From: Pararhizobium sp. YC-54
Lineage (GTDB): Bacteria > Pseudomonadota > Alphaproteobacteria > Rhizobiales > Rhizobiaceae
Length of the DNA: 64,000 nucleotides
Assembly: GCF_025847205.1 (NCBI RefSeq)
Contig: NZ_JAOYTH010000013.1
Span: 62,001-126,000 of the forward strand
Direction: 5' to 3'
Within the stretch, counting starts at the first letter, position 1. Each line of letters opens with the position of its first letter. The notes under the pieces were generated by a model, which saw only the letters and a program-made list of their open reading frames with translations, was not told the DNA's origin and searched no databases. Below are positions 25,722 to 34,231 of this stretch, one piece after another. A program made the position numbers and the translations under genes.

Positions 25722-27278
25722 ATGACGAGCGGCATCCACCACATCACCCTGATCACCCGCAAGGTGCAGCCCAATGTCGATTTCTATGCCGGCTTTCTCG
25801 GCCTGCGCCTCGTCAAGCGGACGGCGGGTTTCGAAGATGAAGCCCAGCTGCATCTGTTCTACGGCGATGCTGCCGGCTCGCCGGGATCGCTGGTGTCGTT
25901 CCTCGTCTGGGAAGACGGTGCGCCCGGCCGCGTCGGCCACGGCCAGCCGAGCGAGATCGCCTTTGCCATTGCGCCTGACAGCATCGGCTTCTGGCTGACC
26001 CGGGCTCTCAGGTACAATGTAACGGCAACCGGCCCGACGCATGAATTCGGCGAGCCGGTCATTCGGCTGAAGGACCCGGATGGCGTCATCGTCAAGCTTG
26101 TCGGCACCGGGGCCGTGACAGCCCCTGCTCTCTATTCAACCCCCGATATCCCGCAGGAAGACGCGATCCGGCGGCTGCGCGGCGCAACGATCCTGACGGC
26201 CACGCCCGATGGCACCGCCGCCTTCGTCATCAGGCATTTCGGCTATGCCGAGGCAGACAGGACGGATGCGATCCGGCGCCTCGTATCGGCCTCCGGCGAT
26301 ATCATCGATGTCCGCGACGCCGGCGGCTTCTGGACGGCAGCGCCCGGCACCGGCACCATCGACCATATTGCCTTCCGCGCCACGAGCAAGGCGGCGGTCA
26401 ACGATGTCCGCATGCAGCTCGAGGCGGAAGATGCCGGTCAGATCAATGCCCATGACCGCAAGTATTTCTATTCGCTCTATGTCCGCGAGCCGGGCGGGAC
26501 GCTGTTCGAATTCGCCACCGATGCGCCGGGCATGACGGTGGACGAGAGCCCGGAAACAATCGGGACGAAACTGTTCGTGCCCGAGCATTTCGGCGGAAAC
26601 CTCGAAGACAATCTCGTCATGCTGCCGCAATTCGCGCTGCCCGGCGAGGAGCGTTTCACGCAGCGCGACCTGCCGTTCATTCATCGCCTGCATCAGGCGG
26701 ACAATCCCGACGGCAGCACCTTGGTGCTTCTGCACGGCAGCGGCGCCAATGAAACCAGCCTGCTGCCGCTTGGCCGTCAGATCGCCCCGAACGCGCTGCT
26801 CTTGAGCCTGAGGGGCCGCAGCACCGAGGAAGGCCACCCGCGCTTCTTCCGCAGGATCACGCCGTTCACCTTCGACCAGAAGGATATTGCCTCGGAGGCC
26901 GAAGCCTTCGTCGCGATGATCGAGGGGGCTGTGTCAGCCTATGGCCTCGACCGCGAAAAGATGATTTTCGTCGGCTATTCCAACGGCGCCAACATGCTGA
27001 TCGCAACCATGCTGCTGCATCCGGGAGTGATCCGGAAGGCCGCGCTGCTGCGGATGATGAACCCTTTGGATACGGTGCCGGAAGCCGATCTTTCCGGCAC
27101 GGAAATCCTGACGGTGACGGGAAAGACCGACGGTTACTCCCGCTACGCTCCACCGCTGCAGGCCGTCTTGCGCAACGCGGGGGCGACACTCGCGACCGTC
27201 ACGCTGAATGCCGGCCACGAGATCGGCAGGATGGACGCAGAGGCCGTCCGGGAATGGTTGAAAACAAGCGAGGGCTGA
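25722..27278 (+). CDS. Fused VOC ring-cleaving dioxygenase-like and alpha/beta hydrolase protein (MhqO-MhqD type)
   Basis: 518-residue protein made of two parts that are usually separate. Residues 1 to about 305 contain two vicinal-oxygen-chelate units (MTSGIHHITLITRKVQPNVDF at the start; a second unit around GTIDHIAFRATSKAAVNDVR), as in MhqO/glyoxalase-type dioxygenases. Metal-ligand candidates are His in GIHHIT and DHIAF, and Glu in GTLFEFATD. From about 325 comes a carboxylesterase/phospholipase-like hydrolase. Its oxyanion segment is VLLHGSGANE, the nucleophile elbow GYSNGAN (about 427), the Asp GKTDGYSRY and the His GHEIG. In Bacillus, separate MhqO and MhqD proteins are induced by hydroquinones and quinones. 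Here one chain would hold both steps. Next to a flavin reductase and a second MhqO. Confidence 0.85.
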   Translation: MTSGIHHITLITRKVQPNVDFYAGFLGLRLVKRTAGFEDEAQLHLFYGDAAGSPGSLVSFLVWEDGAPGRVGHGQPSEIAFAIAPDSIGFWLTRALRYNVTATGPTHEFGEPVIRLKDPDGVIVKLVGTGAVTAPALYSTPDIPQEDAIRRLRGATILTATPDGTAAFVIRHFGYAEADRTDAIRRLVSASGDIIDVRDAGGFWTAAPGTGTIDHIAFRATSKAAVNDVRMQLEAEDAGQINAHDRKYFYSLYVREPGGTLFEFATDAPGMTVDESPETIGTKLFVPEHFGGNLEDNLVMLPQFALPGEERFTQRDLPFIHRLHQADNPDGSTLVLLHGSGANETSLLPLGRQIAPNALLLSLRGRSTEEGHPRFFRRITPFTFDQKDIASEAEAFVAMIEGAVSAYGLDREKMIFVGYSNGANMLIATMLLHPGVIRKAALLRMMNPLDTVPEADLSGTEILTVTGKTDGYSRYAPPLQAVLRNAGATLATVTLNAGHEIGRMDAEAVREWLKTSEG

Positions 27279-27353
27279 TATCCCGCCCAGACTGCTGACA
27301 AAGTCGTTTCCAATCATCGACCAGTCATGGGGAAAGTTAGGCGATACCCCCCT

Positions 27354-27469
27354 TCATTCCCGTGCTCCTCACGGGAATCTAGCCAGCCCAAGTCCTTGGG
27401 CTGAAAGGTTTTTTTGACCCGACGGACGTCGGGTCACTGGATCCCCGCCACAAGGGCGAGGATGACGGA
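27354..27469. repeat. Palindromic intergenic repeat, family C (copy 1)
   Basis: Intergenic element between two convergent genes. It has several nested inverted repeats: TTCCCGTG/CACGGGAA at the left, AGCCCAAG/CTTGGGCT in the middle, GACCCGACG/CGTCGGGTC after it, and a right end reading GGATCCCCGCC then AAGGGCGAGGATGACGGA. The right end and the CCCAAGTCCTTGGGC core recur almost unchanged at 56652-56805. No coding potential. Its position after two converging genes would allow it to act as a bidirectional terminator or mRNA-end structure. Confidence 0.8.
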
Positions 27470-27549
27470 GAATGGGATTTCCGCTTGTCAAACCACCCTT
27501 TTCGGGGTTTGTCAGCATTCAGAGCCGGGACTGATGTTCCCGCCGAAGC

Positions 27550-28107
27550 CTAGGCCGATTTTCCAGCCACATAGTCTGCAAAGGCCTCGACGAAGCTCTT
27601 CAGCCTTACCTTGGCCTCTTCGTCGATCAGCTGCCCGTCCTTGTCGAACAGCGAAGCCGCTTTCGGCAGCATCAGCCGCTTGCCGGACCAGAGGTCGGCG
27701 CCGAGCGTGCGCAGCACGGACAGCCAGGCATTCTGGCTGAGCAATGTCCCGAAAGGTCCCGGCGAGGTGCCGGCAATGGCAAAGGCACGTCCGGCAAAGA
27801 CGTTCGGTGCGCCGGTCATCGACGAACTCACCCAGTCGATGGCGTTCTTGAAGACGCCCGGTATCGAATTGTTGTATTCCGGCGTGAACAGGATGACGCC
27901 ATCGGCAGCGGCGATCTGGTCCTTCAGCAGCTGCACGGCCTCCGGCACGCCTTCCCGCTCAACATCGGCGTTGTAGAGCGGAATGCCCTCGATGGTGCCC
28001 GAAGTGAACGTCACACCCTCAGGCGCAAGCCCAAGGGCTGTTTTCAGAAGCGCGGTGTTGAACGACGCCTTGCGCAGGCTTCCGGAAATGCCGATCAGTT
28101 TTGTCAT
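27550..28107 (-). CDS. NADPH-dependent FMN reductase / quinone reductase (ChrR-like)
   Basis: Flavodoxin-fold reductase of 185 aa. The start is the ATG at 28107, with AAGGGA 9 bp upstream; an ATG two codons earlier is equally in frame. The FMN phosphate loop is SGSLRKASFN (about 8-17). The flavin ring contact is TPEYNNSIPGVFKNAIDW (about 75-92), the hallmark shared with ChrR/YieF and related quinone reductases. Expected role: two-electron reduction of quinones, which avoids semiquinones, or supply of reduced flavin. It is transcribed towards the fusion gene. The terminator of the upstream mhqO-like gene means it needs its own promoter. Function in quinone defence is inferred from neighbours. 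Confidence 0.88.
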   Translation of the reverse strand: MTKLIGISGSLRKASFNTALLKTALGLAPEGVTFTSGTIEGIPLYNADVEREGVPEAVQLLKDQIAAADGVILFTPEYNNSIPGVFKNAIDWVSSSMTGAPNVFAGRAFAIAGTSPGPFGTLLSQNAWLSVLRTLGADLWSGKRLMLPKAASLFDKDGQLIDEEAKVRLKSFVEAFADYVAGKSA

Positions 28108-28164
28108 TCGCATGAATCCCTTTTGCTTTGCTGGAAGCATGCTGCGAAATACGGAAAAGTACAG

Positions 28165-28193
28165 ACAAAAAGCCGGGAGTTGTGCTCCCGGCC
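28165..28193 (-). terminator. Intrinsic terminator of the MhqO-like gene
   Basis: Minus-strand stem GCCGGGAG/CTCCCGGC with a five-base loop (28172-28192), followed directly by TTTTT. It begins 13 bp past the stop of the dioxygenase gene. Textbook Rho-independent form. Confidence 0.88.
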
Positions 28194-28205
28194 TGGTTTC
28201 ACCGT

Positions 28206-29159
28206 TTAGACCAGCGGCTTCAGCCGTGCCTCGATCTGGACGCGCTTGTGCTCCAGGAACGGCGGCAGCGACAGGCCTTCGCCGAGCGTTTCCATCGACT
28301 CGTCCACGGCAAAGCCGGGGCCGTCGGTGGCGATCTCGAACAGGATGCCGTTCGGCTCGCGGAAATAGAGCGAGCGGAAATAGAACCGCTCGACCTCGCC
28401 GCTCGACGGCAGGCGGAAGTCCTGCAGACGTTCGGTCCATGCGTGCAGCGCGGCTTCATCCGGTGCGCGGAACGCGACGTGATGGACAGCGCCTGCACCT
28501 TGCCGGGCAGCCGGCAGACCGGGTTGAACCGCAACATGCAGTTCGGCGGCCGGGCCACCTTCACCCATCGAGAACACATGCACCTCGCCGTCGCCATCCG
28601 GCGACGGGTACTGGCGCTGCCTTGTCATGTTCATCACCTGCTCCAGAACCGATTGCGTATTGGTGATATCCGGAACGCTCATGGTGATCGGACCGAGCCC
28701 CTTGATCTGATGTTCGGCCGGAACCGGGCTGCGATCCCACGGATGCGAGGGTGCAAGCCCGCCATCATCGATCAGCCGGAAACGCTGGCCTTCGCCATCT
28801 TCGAAATCAAGCGATAGGCGGCCGTCGATCTCGATGACATCGCCGGACGTGATGTTCAGCTCGCCGAACCGGGCCTTCCACCATTCGATGCTCTCAGGAC
28901 TGCCGACGCGAAGCCCGGTGCGCGAAACGCTATGGGTGCCACGGGTCTCCCGGTTCACCGGCCAGTCGAAAAAGGTCAGGTCGGTGCCCGGCGTTGCCTC
29001 GCCGTCGGCGTAGAACAGGTGATAGGCGGTGGTGTCGTCCTGGTTGACGGTCTTCTTGACCAGCCGCATGCCGAGGATCTGCGTGTAGAAACGCAGGTTT
29101 TCCCTGGCATTCGCAGTGATCGCCGTCAGATGATGAATTCCTGTCAGTTGCAAGCTCAT
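28206..29159 (-). CDS. VOC ring-cleaving dioxygenase (MhqO-like)
   Basis: 317 aa from the ATG at 29159, which has a GGAGGC ribosome site; the frame stays open to 29327 without support. Two VOC units: [22 protein letters not shown] at the start and a second around [17 protein letters not shown] (about 205). Metal-ligand candidates are His in GIHHLT, His in VHHVAF and Glu in [14 protein letters not shown] (about 270). It ends [19 protein letters not shown], the typical MhqO/PcpA-like tail. It is similar in plan to the first half of the fusion protein at 25722 but is a separate gene with its own operator palindrome (29237-29255) and terminator. Likely substrate: hydroquinone-type aromatics, by family. 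Confidence 0.9.
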   Translation of the reverse strand: MSLQLTGIHHLTAITANARENLRFYTQILGMRLVKKTVNQDDTTAYHLFYADGEATPGTDLTFFDWPVNRETRGTHSVSRTGLRVGSPESIEWWKARFGELNITSGDVIEIDGRLSLDFEDGEGQRFRLIDDGGLAPSHPWDRSPVPAEHQIKGLGPITMSVPDITNTQSVLEQVMNMTRQRQYPSPDGDGEVHVFSMGEGGPAAELHVAVQPGLPAARQGAGAVHHVAFRAPDEAALHAWTERLQDFRLPSSGEVERFYFRSLYFREPNGILFEIATDGPGFAVDESMETLGEGLSLPPFLEHKRVQIEARLKPLV

Positions 29160-29236
29160 GGCTGCCTCCATTCGTGAGTATGAGGCGAATATCGGGCGTA
29201 GCGGCCGTTTAATAAAGAGGCCCGACACGGACAGAA

Positions 29237-29255
29237 TGTTCACCACATGTGAACA
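29237..29255. promoter_or_regulatory. Operator-like palindrome upstream of the MhqO-like gene
   Basis: TGTTCAC at 29237-29243 is perfectly mirrored by GTGAACA at 29249-29255 around CACAT. It lies 78-96 bp before the dioxygenase start. The 19-bp length with 7-bp arms suits a dimeric MarR/TetR/LysR-type regulator; none is encoded beside it. A TGTTCAC half-site also occurs at 25649-25655, upstream of the fusion gene. Confidence 0.65.
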
Positions 29256-29331
29256 ATGATTCAAGCCCTGCCACTTGAAATGGGCTTTAGAAATGGTTTT
29301 CCAAGCCCAGCCAAAACCAGGAACCATCGGA

Positions 29332-30114
29332 TCAGGCGCGGCGTATCAGATCGGTGATATAGGTGTTTTCGGTTTTCGAAACCTGGAAATCGGCAGGATC
29401 AAGCGACACGATCATCAGCGCCTCACCATGGGACGCAGCGCTTGCCAGAAGGCTGCCGTCCGGAGCCGCCACGCGCGACGATCCGGCGAAGGTGAAGCGC
29501 TCGTCGGCACCGCAATGATTGATGTAGGCGACGAAGACCTGGTTCTCGAAGGCCCGTGTCCGGATCATGTGATCGGCGATGAACGTGCCGGAATAGCCGG
29601 CCGGCAACGCCGTCGGCACCAGCACGGCATCGGCGCCTGCCAAAGCCAGTCGCCGGACGTTTTCCGGAAACTCGACGTCGTAGCAGATCAGCATGCCGCA
29701 TCTGACGCCGCGATGGTCAAACAGCACGGTGCTCGGCTCGGCGGCCGCAAACAACGCCCGCTCATAATCGCCATAGAGATTGGACTTGCGGTAAACGACA
29801 GGGGCAGCAGGGCCATCGACATAAACCGCGCTGTTGAAAATGGTTCCATCCGCCTTTTCGGCGAAACCGGCAATGATCGCGATACCAGTTTCCGCAGAAA
29901 TCGCCTGCAGCCGCGTCACCAGCGGACCATCTGCCGGCTCCGCCAGGTCGCGGATGACATCGCCGGCGCCGTAGCCGGTAAGCCCGAGCTCGGGCATGAC
30001 AAGCAGGCTTGCGCCCGTGGCTGCCGCCTCCTTCGCCGCCTGCTCGATGCGTGCAAGGTTGGCGGCGACGTCGCCGCTTTTCGATTTCATCTGCAGGGCG
30101 GCGAGCGTGATCAT
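29332..30114 (-). CDS. Carbon-nitrogen hydrolase (nitrilase superfamily)
   Basis: 260-residue amidohydrolase. The catalytic triad is visible: Glu42 ([11 protein letters not shown]), Lys110 ([12 protein letters not shown]) and Cys144 ([12 protein letters not shown]). The length and motifs fit branches that cleave amides or N-carbamoyl groups rather than true nitriles. It is the last gene of a five-gene ABC operon of polyamine type and overlaps the permease stop by 4 bp. It therefore probably hydrolyses the imported compound or a product of it, such as an amide or carbamoyl-amine. A short inverted repeat (29281-29309) follows the stop but lacks a good T-tract. Substrate not decided. Confidence 0.87.
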   Translation of the reverse strand: MITLAALQMKSKSGDVAANLARIEQAAKEAAATGASLLVMPELGLTGYGAGDVIRDLAEPADGPLVTRLQAISAETGIAIIAGFAEKADGTIFNSAVYVDGPAAPVVYRKSNLYGDYERALFAAAEPSTVLFDHRGVRCGMLICYDVEFPENVRRLALAGADAVLVPTALPAGYSGTFIADHMIRTRAFENQVFVAYINHCGADERFTFAGSSRVAAPDGSLLASAASHGEALMIVSLDPADFQVSKTENTYITDLIRRA

Positions 30115-30911
30115 GTATCGTCCGATGACATGGCGCCGAGCAGCTTCGGCAGATCACCGAACCGCGCGACAAGGGAGAAAATGACGGCTGCCGTTACCAC
30201 GAACAGGATCGTCACGGAAGCCATCGTCGGCGTGTAGCCGTAGCGCAGCGCGTTGAAGATCTTGATCGGCAGCGTTTCCATGGTGAAGCCGACGGTCATG
30301 TAGGCAACGATATATTCGTTGAGCGACAGCACGAAGGCAAACGCATAACCCGAGACGATATAGGGCAGGATCAGCGGCAGGACGACGGTGCGGAAAATCG
30401 TCTTGTCATCGGCGCCCATCGTTGCCGCGGCCTCGACCAGCGAACGGTCGATCGCGGTGAAGCCGAGCGACAGGGTGACCAGCGGCAGCGTCACGAAGAA
30501 GATCGCGTGGCTGACGACGGCCGTCCATGGCTGGCCGTAGAAGCCCGTGGTCGCCCAGAAAGTCAGCAGGCCAAGTGCTGTAATGACCGGCGGCAGCGTG
30601 AACGGGGCGATGCCGAGGAGCTGGAAAATATTCGCCCAGGGCGCGATGCGCCGCCACAAGAACCAGGCGAGCGGCAGCGCGATCGCCACCGCCAATGCCG
30701 CCGACAGGATCGCCAGCGTCAGCGAGGCAAACAGTGCATTGCGCCATTCCGGATTGAGAAAGATTTCGCCGTACCAGGACAGCGAAAAACCTTTTGGCGG
30801 AAAGGCGAGCGTCTGCTTTTCGTTCACCGAAACACCGGCAACGACGATCATCGGCAGCGCCAGAAACAGGCCGATCAGGAAGAAATAGACTTTGCTCAGC
30901 GCTCCGGTCAT
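30111..30911 (-). CDS. ABC transporter permease, PotC-like
   Basis: Inner-membrane permease of 266 aa with about six membrane helices, starting MTGALSKVYFFLIGLFLALPM. The EAA loop is DRSLVEAAATMGADDKTIFRTVVLP (about 160-185) and contacts the ATPase. Family: spermidine/putrescine, iron or thiamine-type importers (binding-protein-dependent permease, PotC side). It overlaps the other permease upstream and the nitrilase downstream by 4 bp each, so the operon is tightly translated. Confidence 0.92.
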   Translation of the reverse strand: MTGALSKVYFFLIGLFLALPMIVVAGVSVNEKQTLAFPPKGFSLSWYGEIFLNPEWRNALFASLTLAILSAALAVAIALPLAWFLWRRIAPWANIFQLLGIAPFTLPPVITALGLLTFWATTGFYGQPWTAVVSHAIFFVTLPLVTLSLGFTAIDRSLVEAAATMGADDKTIFRTVVLPLILPYIVSGYAFAFVLSLNEYIVAYMTVGFTMETLPIKIFNALRYGYTPTMASVTILFVVTAAVIFSLVARFGDLPKLLGAMSSDDT

Positions 30912-31762
30912 GCGGCGTCTCCCTTGCGCCCGGCAAGAACGGTCAAGGCCACGAGGCCAAGTGTTACCAGGACCAGGAAAACGGCCATCGCCGCTGCGAA
31001 CGGCATGTTCGACTGGTAGATCGCCTGATCGGTAATCAGCACCGACAGTGTCCAGTGTTGCGGACGGCCGAGAAGCTGGGGCAAGAGATAGGAACCGAGC
31101 GCGAAGATGAAGACCATGATCAGGGTCGCGGTAATGGTATTGCGCAGGGCCGGAATGACGACCGTGAAGAACGCCTTGACCGGCGAGGCCCCAAGCGTGC
31201 GGGCCGCTTCCGTCAGCGTCGGATCAAGCCGGACGAGCGCCGGATAGAGCACCAGCACCGTATAGGGAAAGGCCTGGTAGACCATGCCGGTCAAGACCGC
31301 GCCAAAACTCGGCAAAAGGGCCTTCGCCTCGCTCATGATGCCGGCCATGACCAGAAGATTGGTAATCCCGGCGGTGCGCGAAAACAGCGTCGACCAGGCA
31401 AAGCCGATGATGACTTCCGACAGCGACAGAACCGACAGCAGCGCCACCAGCCAGACGATCTGCACTTTTCGCGCCATGCGGGTCAAAAGATAGGTGAAGG
31501 GAACGGCAAGCACGACGCAGCAGATCGCCACCGTCACCGCCAGCATCAGCGAGAAGCCGAGCACATTGGCGAAGAACAGGCTGAGGAACCGCTGGTAATT
31601 GGCCAGTTCGAAGGCCGGCACATAAAAGCCGCCCTGCTGGCGCTGGAAGAACGAGACGGCAATCATCGTCGCAAAGGGCACGACGAAGAAGACGATGAGC
31701 ATCATCGCCGGGAAGAACAGCGGGCCGTAGTCACCGAGTTTCTGCGGGGCTTCGCGTCTCAT
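30908..31762 (-). CDS. ABC transporter permease, PotB-like
   Basis: Inner-membrane permease of 284 aa with about six helices. It begins with a short cytoplasmic stretch (MRREAPQKLGDYGPL). The EAA loop is DPTLTEAARTLGASPVKAFFTVVIP (about 180-205). It pairs with the PotC-like permease to form the channel. Start and stop each overlap the neighbouring operon gene by 4 bp. Confidence 0.92.
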   Translation of the reverse strand: MRREAPQKLGDYGPLFFPAMMLIVFFVVPFATMIAVSFFQRQQGGFYVPAFELANYQRFLSLFFANVLGFSLMLAVTVAICCVVLAVPFTYLLTRMARKVQIVWLVALLSVLSLSEVIIGFAWSTLFSRTAGITNLLVMAGIMSEAKALLPSFGAVLTGMVYQAFPYTVLVLYPALVRLDPTLTEAARTLGASPVKAFFTVVIPALRNTITATLIMVFIFALGSYLLPQLLGRPQHWTLSVLITDQAIYQSNMPFAAAMAVFLVLVTLGLVALTVLAGRKGDAA

Positions 31763-32796
31763 TTGGCCAGCACCACGCAGACGTCGGGAAGCAGGACGAC
31801 GCCGACCGGCTGGCCGACGGTGACGTCGGGCCGGGCGCGCGGTGTCGAGACCGCGACGATCTGACGGCCGGCGATATCGACGAAGGTTTCGATCGTACCG
31901 CCGAGATCGCGCACGAATGTCACGGTGCCGGACAGCGCACCATCGGCGGGCGCCGTCAGGTGCACGTCTTCCGGCCGGATCGACAGCGTCGCCTTGCGGG
32001 TGTCGGCCCCGAGAAACACGCCGGAAACCGGCTGGCCGAGCACGGTGACGCGGCCCGTGCCGTCGGCTTCAGCCTCGAGAAGATTGGTCGAACCGATGAA
32101 ATCGGCAACGAACGTATCGGCCGGACGGCGATAGATCTCGATCGGCGATGCGGCCTGGCGGATTTCGCCGCCCTTCATGACCACGACCGTATCGGCCATG
32201 GTCATCGCCTCGCGCTGGTCATGGGTGACGACGATGGTGGTGATGCCGAGTTTTTGCTGCAGCTGGCGCAGTTCCACCTGCATCGCCTCGCGCAGCTTGG
32301 CGTCCAGCGCCGACAGCGGCTCGTCGAGCAGGAAAAGTTTGGGCGAGATCGCCAGTGCCCGGGCAATGGCAACACGCTGACGCTGGCCGCCGGAGAGTTT
32401 TGCCACCGGCCGGTCGGCATAGCCGGAGAGATGGATCATCGACAGAAGTTCATCGACCCGCTTTTTCTGGTCTTCCTTCGGCACGCCGCGGATGCGCAAG
32501 GGATAGGCGATGTTCTCGCCGACGGTCAGATGCGGAAACAGCGCCAGCGACTGGAACACCATGCCGAGATTGCGCTTGTGGGTTGGCACATTCGTGATGT
32601 CCTCGCCATCCAGCCGGATGGCGCCGCCGGTCGGCAGGTCGAGCCCCGCGATCATCCTGAGCAGCGTGGTCTTGCCGCAACCGGACGGTCCGAGCATGCA
32701 GACAAACGTGCCATGCGGCACCGTCAGCTCGACATTGTTGACCGCGGTGAAAGTCCCGAATTCCTTCGTGACATTGTTGAGGGCCAGGCCTGACAT
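31759..32796 (-). CDS. ABC transporter ATP-binding protein, PotA-like
   Basis: Cytoplasmic ATPase of 345 aa. Walker A is GPSGCGKTTLLRMI (about 37-50), signature KLSGGQRQRVAIARAL (about 133-148), Walker B LFLLDEPLSALD, and switch TIVVTHDQREA. The C-terminal TOBE domain (about 270-345) ends VGVVLLPDVCVVLAK. Long PotA/MalK-type ATPase that energises the two permeases. The gene starts 254 bp after the binding-protein stop. That gap is filled mostly by a 184-bp inverted-repeat element, so the transcript from the binding protein must pass through it. Confidence 0.93.
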   Translation of the reverse strand: MSGLALNNVTKEFGTFTAVNNVELTVPHGTFVCMLGPSGCGKTTLLRMIAGLDLPTGGAIRLDGEDITNVPTHKRNLGMVFQSLALFPHLTVGENIAYPLRIRGVPKEDQKKRVDELLSMIHLSGYADRPVAKLSGGQRQRVAIARALAISPKLFLLDEPLSALDAKLREAMQVELRQLQQKLGITTIVVTHDQREAMTMADTVVVMKGGEIRQAASPIEIYRRPADTFVADFIGSTNLLEAEADGTGRVTVLGQPVSGVFLGADTRKATLSIRPEDVHLTAPADGALSGTVTFVRDLGGTIETFVDIAGRQIVAVSTPRARPDVTVGQPVGVVLLPDVCVVLAK

Positions 32797-32842
32797 GAGT
32801 TTCCTTTATTGCTTCTCAAAAAGCCGACTGAGTGTGGAGTTT

Positions 32843-33026
32843 ACCCCCCTCTGTCACTTCGTGACATCTCCCCCTCAAGGGGGGAGATCATTCTTTTCCC
32901 TTGTTCTAAACAGCGTAAGGGACGCACAACGTCCGCGGCTGATCTCCCCCCTTGAGGGGGAGATGTCGGCCCCCGGGTCTTGCCCTTGGCAAGCCCGAGG
33001 ACAGGCTCAGCCGACAGGGGGGGTGT
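32843..33026. repeat. RIME-like intergenic mosaic element with perfect 27-bp inverted repeat
   Basis: Element between the binding-protein and ATPase genes. A 27-bp arm at 32863-32889 (starting GACATCTCCCCC) is exactly mirrored at 32941-32967. Outer parts are also near-mirrors (ACCCCCCTCTGTC at the left, CCGACAGGGGGGGT at the right). It resembles the rhizobial intergenic mosaic elements I know as RIME. In RNA it would form a long hairpin between the first and second operon genes, well placed to give more binding protein than membrane parts. Confidence 0.85.
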
Positions 33027-33050
33027 CCTTGCTCTGTCAGAATTGAAACA

Positions 33051-34139
33051 TCAACCGACGATCAGTTCGGTCCATTTCTGGTTCAGCCAATCCGACTTCG
33101 TCTGGTAGAGATCGTAACGCGGAATGATCGGCTCGATATCGGACGACACGGCAGCGAATTCCGCATCCGTCAGGTCGGTCAGCTCGCGCTTGACCGTCGG
33201 CGAGGTGCCGACCTTGCGCGACAGCAGCGCCTGGATCGACGGCTGGCTCATATAGTCGATGAACACATGGGCTTCCTCGACCTTGGTGGATGCACGCGAC
33301 AAGGCCCAGCAGCCACTGTCCTGAATGCCGCCTTCCTTCGGGAAGGTCGAGCGGACGGGATTGCCGTCGGCAGCAGCAAGGCCGGTGACGTCGTGGTAAT
33401 ACTGGCCCATCGGGATTTCGCCCGATTTCAGCGCCTGTTCGAACTGGGCTTCGTCGCGATACCAGAGGCGAACATTCGGCTTGACTTCGGCAAGCTTGTC
33501 GAAGGCCTTCTGGATGCCCTCTTCCGTGTCGAGCGCATTGGTGCCGCCAAAAAAGGTCTTTGCCGTCACTTCGAGCAGGAAGGAATTGGAAACCAGCGCC
33601 AGCAGGCCGAGCTTGTCGGCGTTTGCCGGATCCCAGAACGCCTGCCAGGAGGTCGGGGCTTCCTTGTAGACGTCGGTGTTGGTGACCAGCGTGATGTACC
33701 AGGAAACGGCGCCGATACCGGCAACGCGGCCGTCCGGATACTTGTTGACGAAGCGATCGATCAGGTTTGCACCGTTCGGGATCTTTGCCATGTCGAGCGG
33801 CGCCCAAAGCTCGGTCGCCTGCCCCTTCAGCATCGCCACCTGCGACATCATCGAGACATCGGCCGGAGCCTGGCCTGCCTTGGCGGCCTGATCGAGCTGT
33901 ACCAGCCAGGCTTCGCCGGTCGGCTCGGCAACCGCTTCGATAGCGATGCCGGTGGCCTTGGTGAAATCCGGGAAGATGTTCTTGTCGAACGAATCCTTGA
34001 AGTAACCGCCGTAGACGCCGACTTTCAGCGACTTGTCCTGCGCGCGCAGGATCGAGGGCATGGCCAGCATCGATGCGCCGGCAAGACCGGCACCCAGCAC
34101 GGCGCGGCGGCTGATCGTCTGTTTGAGGAATTCAGTCAT
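33051..34139 (-). CDS. ABC transporter substrate-binding protein, PotD/iron-type
   Basis: Periplasmic binding protein of 362 aa, first gene of the operon. The start is the ATG at 34139 (one codon after another ATG), with AGGAGA 7 bp upstream. It carries a twin-arginine signal (TISRRAVLGAGLAGASMLAM; cleavage after LRA at about residue 33), so it is exported folded. The mature part starts KSLKVGVYGGYFKDSF and shows family SBP_bac_8-type segments (DVSMMSQVAML; GQYYHDVTGLAAADG). Ligand class is polyamine, small amine or metal-organic by family; not decidable. Adjacent permeases, ATPase and nitrilase are on the same strand. Confidence 0.9.
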   Translation of the reverse strand: MTEFLKQTISRRAVLGAGLAGASMLAMPSILRAQDKSLKVGVYGGYFKDSFDKNIFPDFTKATGIAIEAVAEPTGEAWLVQLDQAAKAGQAPADVSMMSQVAMLKGQATELWAPLDMAKIPNGANLIDRFVNKYPDGRVAGIGAVSWYITLVTNTDVYKEAPTSWQAFWDPANADKLGLLALVSNSFLLEVTAKTFFGGTNALDTEEGIQKAFDKLAEVKPNVRLWYRDEAQFEQALKSGEIPMGQYYHDVTGLAAADGNPVRSTFPKEGGIQDSGCWALSRASTKVEEAHVFIDYMSQPSIQALLSRKVGTSPTVKRELTDLTDAEFAAVSSDIEPIIPRYDLYQTKSDWLNQKWTELIVG

Positions 34140-34231
34140 CATCGTTCTCCTGTTTTGCCGGTGCCGATTTTTCAGCTTCCGGTTTGTTCCCAATTTTATA
34201 GCGGACTGCAAGCCCGGAATGACATTTTCGG

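Noticed and set aside
29281..29309. Inverted repeat after the nitrilase gene as a terminator
   Set aside because: The arms are short (TGGGCTT/AAGCCCA) with a long loop and a poor T-tract.
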